DNA of 16,938 nucleotides from Pholiota molesta (taxonomy: Eukaryota; Basidiomycota; Agaricomycetes; Agaricales; Strophariaceae). Every line of letters begins with the position of its first letter. Position 1 is the stretch's first letter. The stretch is from assembly GCA_014925825.1 (NCBI GenBank), contig JACGCK010000538.1:1-16938 (forward strand), read 5' to 3'. A program made the position numbers and the translations under genes. This document shows positions 10,112 to 16,938 of the stretch, piece by piece. The notes beneath the pieces are model-generated. The model did not search any database and had not been told where the DNA came from. It worked only from the letters and a program-made list of their open reading frames with translations.

Positions 10112-11648
10112 ATGGCTTCGTGAGTATATGACAACTCGTATAAACTTGTGAAAGTCCACGAACGCGTAATTTTAGATCACCCAAACTTGGCGTGCCTGCC
10201 ACTGAGGTCACAGTCCAGAGCTCCGTCGAGCAGGCCAAACGCGCCTTTGCCCTCAAGAAATACGAGCAGGCCATAGACCACTACGCCACTGCTCTTGAAC
10301 TCGTGTAAGTCGCGTTCACTAGAAAGCCTTCCCAATCAGGCGCGTCATGGGCGAATATCTAACCCTTTTTTTAAAAAAAAATTACGTGACAGCACAAAAC
10401 AGCTCGGCGAAAACGCCCCAGAAACGGCGGACCTCTACTTCTCATATGGAAAGGCGCTCCTGGAAAACGCTATCGCCCAAAACTCTGTGTTGGGCAAGGA
10501 ACAGGAGGAAGCTGCCGAGGAGCTGGATCAACGTGCGTTGAAATGACATCTATGGCGTCTATCTTCGTGTTCTGACGGCATTGACATTCATAGCTTCTGG
10601 ATCAGGAGCAGGCGCGAAGGGCCCCATATTATCATTTTCCGGAGATGCGGAAGAACCCATTGACATGTTTGGCGAAGCCCAAGCCGCTGCAGACCAAGAT
10701 GAGGAAGAAGAAGAAGAGGATGGTGAAGGCGAAGGCGAAGACGGCGAACCGGAGGATGACTTCAATGCTGCTTGGGAAGTACTCGATCTGGCTCGTGCGA
10801 TCTACGAAAAGCAAAGCGACGAAAGTGGAGACGACGAGGTGAAGCTCAAGTTAGCTGATACATACATCGCACTTGGAGATGTCTCGTTGGAGACAGGTAC
10901 GCATCCCAGTCCGTTATATATTCTGCTGTTGAATTCCTGGAATAGAGAAATTTGACCAAGCCATCTCCGACTTTGAGTCAGGGCTCAACCTCAAAATCGA
11001 ACTCCTCCCAACATCGTCTCGTCAAATCGCAGAAGCGCACTACAAACTAAGCATGGTGCTTGACCTGACCTCGGGCCGTCTATCGGACGCTATCGTCCAT
11101 GCAGAGAAGGCCCTGCGGAGCGTAGAAACTAGGCTCGCCGAACTACGAAATGGCCTTGCTGGCCAATTACCTCCTTTGCCCGAGGAGGCGTCTACGGACT
11201 CGAAAGGAAAGGGCAAATCAACGACAGCGCGTCTTATCCGTGACGACTATGTGCAAAACATGTCAAAACCGCAAATTGAAAACGAGATTAAGGAATTATC
11301 TGGTTTGCGGGACGATTTGGCTCTCAAGGTATGTGGCTACTATAAATGCTGCTTAAGATTTATTGATTTATCTTAATTCAGGTTGAGGAGCTGAAGACCT
11401 TGCCAAAGGAGTCACTCCAAGCAAGTGCGCCAGAATTGGCAGCAAAAGCCCTCGACAAGGAGCTGAATGCCGCTGCAGGCTCTTCCTCGACTGCGGCACC
11501 CGCAGTTGTCAATGATCTGACATCCATCGTAAAGAAAAAGAAGAAAGTTGCTGTTGAGGATTCCAATGCATCCAAACGCAAAGCAGAGGAAGAGGCTGAG
11601 CCAATAAACGCGGACAAGAAAGTTAAACTAGATACACCGGAGGCTTAA
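10112..11648 (+). CDS. NASP/Sim3/Hif1-family histone chaperone (SHNi-TPR)
   Basis: These proteins bind histone H3 or H3-H4 (and CENP-A-type H3 in fission yeast Sim3) and deliver it for chromatin assembly. Six exons join in phase: 10112-10119 (only 8 nt), 10176-10304, 10393-10532, 10594-10896, 10946-11328 and 11382-11648, giving about 409 aa. TPR 1 reads 'QAKRAFALKKYEQAIDHYATALEL', then 'APETADLYFSYGKALLENAIAQ'. A strongly acidic insert (DEEEEEEDGEGEGEDGEPEDD) interrupts the TPRs, as in NASP. It is followed by 'AWEVLDLARAIYEKQ', 'LADTYIALGDVSLETEKFDQAISDF' and 'SRQIAEAHYKLSMVLD', the SHNi-TPR core. The C-terminus has basic clusters KKKKK, KRK and KKVKL, a probable nuclear signal. The microexon start is supported by the gtgagt donor at 10120 and by the frame it creates (MASSPKLG). 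It ends 133 bp from the convergent PRO2 stop. Confidence 0.93.
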
Positions 11649-11781
11649 TTACATCCCCTTATATTACTTCATCTAGATGTACACTATGTAATACTCTGTT
11701 TTTTTGACTGTCGAGTATACAAGTTTTGTCGTCCTGTTTTACATTGGCCACCATATCATATATATATATACGGATAACCTT
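11649..11781. other. Short convergent spacer with AT repeat
   Basis: Only 133 bp separate the stop codons of the histone-chaperone gene and PRO2. The spacer includes an (AT)n run at about 11758-11770. The two transcripts probably overlap at their 3' ends or share bidirectional poly(A) signals. Confidence 0.5.
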
Positions 11782-13308
11782 TTAAAAAGGCACAGCACTC
11801 GCATGAATGCGCTGATGTTTGAACTGTTTCTTGCCAGATCCAAATTCACCGACAATGTGTCCTTGTGGGCCCTTGCTCTTCATCATATACTTGTAGCTAA
11901 CTAGCCCTTCCAAACCAACAGGACCCGAGCATGTATCCTGCCTGTGCTGATCCCGACCTCGGTACCAAACCCATAACGGAATCCATCTGCGAATCGCGTG
12001 CTCGCGTTGATATAGGTGCCAGAGGAATCCACGGCGCGGCAGAAAGCCGACGCAGCTTGGTCGTTTTCTGTCACGATGCAGTCGGTGTGATGCGACGAGT
12101 GCGCGTTGATGAATTTGATAGCGGATTGCAGCGATGGAACGGTAACGACGGAGAGTACAAGGGAGAGGTGCTCTCTTGAATAATCTTCTGGTTTGGAGGG
12201 TTGGACATGTGTTTTGAGATTTGATGGAGGAGATATTGACTCTAATGCGCTCAATGATGCAGGATCGCATAACAGGCGCACATTGGCTTCAAGGAGAGCT
12301 TTCGCTACCGCAGGCCAAATGCTTTGAAGGAGGGACTCATGCACAATCAATGTCTCTGCTGCATTGCAAGCTGAAGGATAATCGATCTATAAGGATGCCG
12401 GCCTTCAATTTCATATTGTAACATCAACGGGGAGAAACCCAGTCGTACCTTAGAATCGACGGCGACTCGGACGGCTTTCTCATGATTGGCGGATTCATCG
12501 AGATACACAGAGCACAAACCGTCTGCGTGGCCCATCACAGGGATGCGCGTGCTGTTCTGTATGCTCTTGACAAGACTGTTGCTCCCCCGGGGAATAACCA
12601 AATCGATATAGTGATCCAGTTCCAGCAGTGATGCGACTTCCGTCCGCGTTTGAATGGTCTGGATGTACTTTTCAGGGATAGCGGTCTGCGCCAGACCCGC
12701 AGAAATGGCTCTAGATAGAAGAAGTGTCGTCCTATTCGACTCCTTCCCACCTTTTAGGATAGCGGCATTGCCTAAGATACGTCATTTGAGTACGAGAGGT
12801 TACAGCGTGCACGTTCCGACGCGGCAACACACCTGACTTGATAGCCAAGGCAGCGATATTGACCACAACCTCTGGCCGTGCTTCAAATATAACGAGCAGG
12901 ACACCTATCGGACATGAGACGCGGTACAGCTCGAGGCCGTCGTCAAGTTCCGTTGCGTATGTGACAATCCCCGTAGGATCTGGAAGAGCAGCGACGTCCG
13001 CGATGCCTTGCAACATTGAGTCCCACTTGTCGCCTCGACCGAGATCGAGGCGCTTCAGTAGCGAATCCGACATCCGCCCCGAATCAACTTCAATTTGCGC
13101 GGCCTATGCTGGTGAGTCAAGGGGAATGGAAGATGTAGCCACGCATACACACTTTGAGGTCCTCAGCATTAGCAGCCAAGATCTCCGTCTTTTGAAGCTC
13201 GAGCTGTTTACGAATGCTTTCGAGAGCCGCAATGCGCTCCGAGGAAGGGATGAGCTGAGATGCCTCAAACGCGGCTTTTGCAGCCTTCGCGATTTCCTCA
13301 GAGCTCAT
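11782..13308 (-). CDS. PRO2: Gamma-glutamyl phosphate reductase
   Basis: The enzyme reduces gamma-glutamyl phosphate to glutamate semialdehyde with NADPH, the second step of proline synthesis. Four minus-strand exons: 13308-13153, 13103-12833, 12771-12449 and 12386-11782; introns of 49, 61 and 62 nt join in phase. The predicted protein is about 451 aa, normal for the family. Visible features: 'CPIGVLLVIFEARPEV' (NADP-binding fold); 'LVIPRGSNSLV'; the catalytic Cys in 'HADGLCSVYLD' (codon 12514-12512, about residue 229); and the signature 'INAHSSHHTDCIV'. The last exon is out of frame as given. After 'GISTGRIHAR' the conserved end (GPVGLEGLVSYKYMM...) is reached only if one base is added in the CCC run at 11924-11926; as written, the frame stops at 11901-11903. 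I treat this as a sequence error. A perfect Gcn4-type TGAGTCA lies in intron 1 (13113-13119), and a GAGTCA core is 100 bp upstream. It is divergent from the sirtuin gene. Confidence 0.95.
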
Positions 13309-13684
13309 TGTAGGGTATAATGGGTAACGCGAGCGAGCGTGGGGGTGAAGGAGCAGCTATAAAAGCAAACAAAAATTATATCCGTGATGAGAACCGGAAT
13401 AGACGCGGAGTCAGGCCTCAGGCCTCAGGGGCGATTAGATTAGATGGGTCACGTGAATAACAAAAAGCTGATTGGCTAGTGATCAATTAGCGATTAATTA
13501 GCGCTGATCACAACGAAAGTGGACTCAAAACCTACCTTTTCTGTCCGAATCCACCATAATGTTACGTTACTGAGATTCATACGGCATAGGACAAGAAGAT
13601 GATACGCATCGAACATGGTGTATTGCGAGGCCCGGACCGTGAGACCCATTTACCTGAACAGTTCAAGTTCAAACCACTACTAGT
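13309..13684. promoter_or_regulatory. Shared divergent promoter of PRO2 and sirtuin gene
   Basis: This 376-bp region lies between two divergent start codons. In order it holds: a TATAAAA word (13358-13364); GAGTCA (13408-13413), the reverse of the TGACTC bZIP core; a TCAGGCC tandem (13411-13429); a GATTAGATTAGATGG stretch; CACGTG (13450-13455, in the context GTCACGTG as in Cbf1-type sites); an ATTGG/CCAAT box (13471-13475); and an inverted repeat GTGATCA/TGATCAC (13479-13485 and 13505-13511) enclosing two ATTAGCG copies. Which gene each site serves is inference. Part of this region recurs at 14982-15072. Confidence 0.6.
13353..13477 (+). repeat. Diverged promoter-like direct repeat, copy A
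   Basis: Four blocks occur in the same order and orientation here and in copy B: GCAGCTATAAA (13353-13363; 11/11), GATGAGAACCGGAAT (13386-13400; 14/15), GATTAGATTAGATGG plus CACGTG (13433-13455; 21/23) and AGCTGATTGGCT (13466-13477; 11/12). The spacers differ in length and sequence. This copy has the intact CCAAT box and the bZIP core. Confidence 0.75.
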
Positions 13685-14703
13685 ATGTCATCCAACATCG
13701 AAGAATTTCGACAAGCCCTATCTTCGGCTAAGAAAATTATAGTTATATCTGGTGCTGGCTTATCAGTTGCTTCTGGTTTGCTTGAATTATGACCTTTGTG
13801 AATTGCGCTGATATATACTTGTAGGAATTCCTACTTTCAGAGGTAATGGGGGTTTCTGGCGTAAATATGATGCCGCAACTGTAGCCACCCCTTCAGCATT
13901 TGCTGAAAATCAGGCTCGAGTATGGCAATTCTTCCATCAGAGGCGAGAACTGTGAGTACACATACAATGATGTTCAATTATGTCCATTGACTGAATCTGT
14001 TGTGTCGCCATCAGAGTCCTTACTGCTTCTCCAAACGCCGCTCACTATGCTCTCGCTCGATTGACCATTCCACGCATTCGCCAGAACATCTCTCCTAACT
14101 CCAAGTTCACTCACGTTACCCAGAACGTGGACGGCTTGTGCATTCGTGCTCTCGAGGAAGCTATGAAGGAATTCCAAGAGACAGATATCCCTTACCCCAT
14201 AGAGATGCATGGTCGGCTCTTCGACGTCGTTTGCACCGCTCATGACTGCGACTTTCACGAAACAAACTACAGCTCCCCAATCTGTGCCGCGCTCAAAGGC
14301 ACTGAGCTCGCCATCGAACCTGGTGGTCCCGAGCCTGTAGTGAGAAGGAAAGACCTCCCTCATTGTCCGAAATGCGGCCAGCTCTGTCGTCCTGGAGTCG
14401 TATGGTTTGGTGAACGACCACATCGCATTCATGAGATTTTGGAGTTGGCTGATGAGGCTGATCTCTGTATCATAGTGGGCACATCTGGAGTTGTACGGTC
14501 TAGTGCTCTGTGTGCTTAATTCGTTGTTGCTGCTCATATCATTTGTTCAGGTTCAGCCCGCATCGAAAATCGGTGGAAGAGTCAAGGCTCATGGGGGAAA
14601 GGTTGCTCTGTTCAATGTCGAATTGAGCAATCATGCAGATGAAGCAGACTTCGTGTTCTTGGGGCCATGTGAAGAGCGTCTGGTCGAGGTGCTCGGCATA
14701 TAA
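13685..14703 (+). CDS. Class III (SIRT5-like) NAD-dependent protein deacylase
   Basis: Sirtuins remove acyl groups from lysine using NAD; class III enzymes prefer acidic acyl groups (succinyl, malonyl, glutaryl). Four exons: 13685-13775, 13825-13951, 14015-14492 and 14551-14703; phases join, giving about 282 aa. NAD-binding motifs are '[15 protein letters not shown]' (residues 24-37) and 'TQNVDGL'. The catalytic His is in 'EMHGRLF' (codon 14208-14210). The zinc site is CTAHDC and CPKC (codons at 14232, 14247, 14364 and 14373). Next come 'RPGVVWFGE' and 'VGTSGVVQPAS'. The N-terminal stretch '[23 protein letters not shown]' aligns with the SIRT5 region that holds Tyr102 and Arg105. Here Arg is kept (R70) but Tyr is Phe (F67). 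I see no clear mitochondrial presequence: the protein starts almost directly with the catalytic core, so a cytosolic or nuclear place is as likely. An alternative splice choice at exon 1 is possible but would break the GAGLS...SGIP motif. Confidence 0.93.
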
Positions 14704-15418
14704 CATCGGAGTGACTTGGTGGATCAGTCAACCTTCATGATCAATAGTGCCCTTTGTCTGTTGCGGAACAAATGTTTTGCACACCTTCATCTCAACAAAC
14801 TTCAATATTTTCAACACTTACATCACTACCAATGATCAGAACGATACCCTTGGATACCCCAGTAACCCCACATCTTCACTTCATCTTGCCTCAATCTCGG
14901 ATAAGCTCTTGCAACTGCTTGAAATCCATTATTGGGGAAGTATAATATGATGTCGTCAAATGCAAGCACATCTAGTAGTGTGCAGCTATAAACTGAAGAT
15001 GAGAACAGGAATTTGACTAAAATTCAAAGGTGATTAGATTAGATGGTCCACGTGCAGCGGAGCTGATTCGCTGATTCTTGGGCGCTTGGCGGCCGAGCGC
15101 TTGATTGATCGACACATTAATTCACTGCAACTTTCGGCTAACTTTCGTTGGTAAAAGCCCCTTCTACCGTGAATGAAAAACAGCACAAATGAGTCATGGA
15201 ATGAGTGCTCAAGGACGCAAGTTTCAACTTGCAACCACTACGCCTACTACTAGGAGATCTAGACCTCAGGTGGAGGAGCATTGGAGGAGCTGTCCAATAT
15301 AAAAAAGTAGCCACGATGATGTCTACCAGCACTGAAACACATATATCCCAATCTACTCTTGGGCTTCATGCTTTCAAGACTCAACCAAATACCTCGAAGC
15401 CGTCTATTACCCACAGCG
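14704..15418. other. Intergenic region with second copy of promoter-like repeat
   Basis: This 715-bp stretch follows the sirtuin stop. The first 280 bp contain small overlapping open frames with no recognisable similarity. The centre has repeat copy B. A GC-rich patch at about 15080-15102 contains a short inverted repeat GCGCT/AGCGC. A TGAGTCA word lies at 15190-15196, about 225 bp before the TPR start codon. I see no gene. Confidence 0.45.
14982..15072 (+). repeat. Diverged promoter-like direct repeat, copy B
   Basis: The blocks are GCAGCTATAAA (14982-14992), GATGAGAACAGGAAT (14998-15012), GATTAGATTAGATGG plus CACGTG (15032-15054) and AGCTGATTCGCT (15061-15072), colinear with copy A about 1.6 kb away. 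The CCAAT core of copy A (ATTGG) is changed to ATTCG, while CACGTG is kept. It lies upstream of the TPR gene on the same strand. Confidence 0.75.
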
Positions 15419-16491
15419 ATGTCGACTCTGGCACTGGCAGAAGAGATCCTGGCTCCAGGTGAATGGGTCGCTCGCTATGCACCAGGATGCCCCCGCATGC
15501 TGATTCCGACATCTTTGTTTGCTTTACCATAATCCAGATATCGCACTGGTAATCAAAGAGACCGCCAACAAGCTCTACTCCGCGAAGGACTTTTCTGGTG
15601 CCGCCGCGAAATACACCGCCATCCTCGACCAGTTCTCACACACCAGCACGATCTCGCCCCTCTTCATCAGAGTCATCCGCTGCAATCGCGCGGCATGCCT
15701 CATTGAGCTCGGTCTGTCCCCATTCTCCCCCTTCGTCCTCGTGAATTACCCATGTCTCATTTGCCTGTGGTGCGGTGTACAGGCCGGCACCAAGACGCCA
15801 TTCCGGACCTCCAAGAGGTCATCCACATCAAGGCCAGAGCCACCTCGCGCGAGACCAGGCCGTCACCCACAAAGCGCACTTCCGCCTCGCATGCTGCTTC
15901 TGCGAGCTCGGGCGCTTCGCGGAGGCGGTCGACGAGATGAAGACATACCGCCAACTCGTCGGTGGCCAGCCCAAGCAGGAGGAAAACGCGCCTGTACACG
16001 AAGATCCTCAGCGGGCTGGTACCGCAAGACCCGCTGCCACCGCTCGCGCGCAGCATGCCGCCCCCGCTCGCCCCCGCCACAAGAACCGTCCCCATCCACA
16101 CCCACTCAACGACAACCGGACAACATAACTGCAACAGTCCGCTACGAGGTCCGGGTCTTCAACGTCGAATATCCCATTGTCAAACACGACGTGGTGCCCA
16201 TGACGCTTTGCTCGTCACATCCGCCGGAAGTGCAGACGAGATGTTCCTGGCGAATCTTGTCACAAAATACCACGACGAGCTCGTGAAATCACGTAGCTGG
16301 AATTGCTGGAACTGTCCTGCCGTGCTGTCAGTCTCGTCCACACGCCCGCATCTTATCTCCACCTCCAAGACGCACATGTAATAGATTTTGCACAGCCAGT
16401 CTGCGTGAATGGCGGATGGTGTGAAAACGCAGCTAGAACGATGATGGACGAGGAGATGCGTTTGGTCGCAACACAAGGGAAGATAGTTTGA
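15419..16491 (+). CDS. TPR protein with Cys-rich C-terminus, frame-disrupted
   Basis: I do not recognise a named gene. Exon 1 (15419-15458) encodes MSTLALAEEILAP; an intron at 15459-15537 and another at 15712-15782 join in phase. The protein then reads as TPR helices: 'ALVIKETANKLYSAKDFSGAAAKYTAIL', 'FIRVIRCNRAACLIELGRHQDAIPDLQEVI' and, in another frame, 'THKAHFRLACCFCELGRFAEAVDEMKTY'. After a Pro-rich linker come 'VRYEVRVFNVEYPIVKHDVV', 'ADEMFLANLVTKYHDELVKSRSWNCWNC' and 'TPASYLHLQDAHVIDFAQPVCVNGGWCENAARTM'. The CxxC...CxxxxxC pattern suggests a partial zinc finger. These pieces lie in at least five successive frames, with shifts near 15836-15850, 15983-15986, 16100-16140, 16207-16209 and 16313-16325, none explained by a plausible intron. 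As given the gene cannot make a full protein. The order of the pieces is intact and ATP1 next door has similar errors, so sequencing error is as likely as a pseudogene. Expected length is about 310 aa. Confidence 0.7.
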
Positions 16492-16648
16492 AGGTTGGCG
16501 AGAACGACGCTATCACAGAACGCTGCAACAAGAAATCTAATCATTCAAGTCTTAATAATAGCCAGATTATAGAAGAGAATAAACAAGGGGAATTGAATTT
16601 TGGTCCTCAAATATGTTCAAAATAATATCCGGTTCTAGGTACCCGGTC
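16492..16648. other. Convergent spacer before ATP1
   Basis: This AT-rich stretch lies between the stop of the TPR gene and the converging end of ATP1. It probably holds both poly(A) sites; AATAAACAAGG-like sequence near 16579-16589 is a candidate. No gene is seen. Confidence 0.4.
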
Positions 16649-16896
16649 CTACTTTACGATGAGGTGAAGATGCAACATGGTCCTCAACAACTTCTTGATC
16701 TTGGCCTCGAGCTCGGGTTGATCAGTCCCAGCAGAGATCTCCTTAAGGAGAGCCTCTTGGGTGGTGAGGTGGGCACGGAATTCAGCTTCCCACTTGGTGA
16801 TTTGGTCGACAGGGATGGAATCCAGGAGACCGTTGACACCGGCGTAAATGATGGGGACCTGTACCTCAGTGGCCAGAGGTTGGTATTGACCTTGTT
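16649..16896 (-). CDS. ATP1: ATP synthase F1 subunit alpha, last exon (partial)
   Basis: The alpha subunit is part of the catalytic head of mitochondrial ATP synthase. Only the C-terminal exon is inside the window. It starts after a clean acceptor (ctacag, ending at 16897); the two bases AA complete a split Lys codon before 'QGQYQPLATEVQVPIIYAGVNGLLDSIPVDQITKWE', a hallmark of the alpha C-terminal domain. The bases from 16897 to the edge are intron, so an ATG at 16924-16922 is not a start. As given, the frame ends at 16649 with an odd tail after 'ELEAKIKK'. Adding one base between 16690 and 16691 and one A at 16667-16668 restores an alpha-like end, VVEDHVASFTSS, with TAA at 16656-16654. Both look like sequence errors. 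A beta-subunit identity is excluded by the 'YAGVNGLLD' motif. Confidence 0.88.
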
Positions 16897-16938
16897 CTGT
16901 AGACTTGTCAATAAAAGACTTCATGAAACAGCATATAT

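Noticed and set aside
13411..13429. TCAGGCC tandem as a possible CRISPR or satellite array
   Set aside because: Only two and a half copies of 7 bp, with no spacers; CRISPR arrays are not expected in a fungal nuclear genome.
16897..16938. ATG at 16924-16922 as the start of a small independent protein
   Set aside because: The sequence before 16896 reads as the end of an intron (ctacag acceptor), and the downstream exon is the C-terminus of ATP1, not a complete protein.

Overview
The window looks like nuclear DNA of a basidiomycete fungus, most likely a mushroom-forming Agaricomycete. Genes are close together and cut by many short GT-AG introns (49 to 88 nt where I placed both ends). The BTB and F-box proteins at the left are of types greatly expanded in Agaricomycetes. 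The species cannot be named from the sequence.

Layout, left to right: an upstream region without a recognisable gene (1-675); a BTB/POZ protein (+, 676-1717); an F-box protein (+, 2144-3793); ADE1, SAICAR synthetase (-, 4097-5187); a 1.3 kb divergent promoter region; an AP180-type clathrin adaptor (+, 6480-9756, nine exons, ANTH domain plus NPF and polyglutamine tail); a NASP/Sim3/Hif1-type histone chaperone (+, 10112-11648, six exons); PRO2, gamma-glutamyl phosphate reductase (-, 11782-13308, four exons); a class III (SIRT5-like) sirtuin (+, 13685-14703, four exons); a frame-broken TPR protein with a Cys-rich C-terminus (+, 15419-16491); and the last exon of ATP1, the mitochondrial F1-ATPase alpha subunit (-, up to 16896), running off the right edge.

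Most genes are ordinary housekeeping genes and do not form one pathway. I do not see a convincing undescribed multi-gene system. The most solid unexpected result concerns the sequence itself: ADE1, PRO2 and ATP1 each carry one or two 1-base losses that throw a highly conserved protein out of frame, and the TPR gene next to ATP1 needs about five frame corrections. Most are missing bases in short homopolymers, which points to consensus errors rather than gene death. Other points worth a second look are a diverged promoter-like module with a CACGTG box duplicated on either side of the sirtuin gene, a Tyr-to-Phe change in the acyl-selectivity motif of the sirtuin, and six textbook Prk1/Ark1-kinase sites in the AP180 tail.
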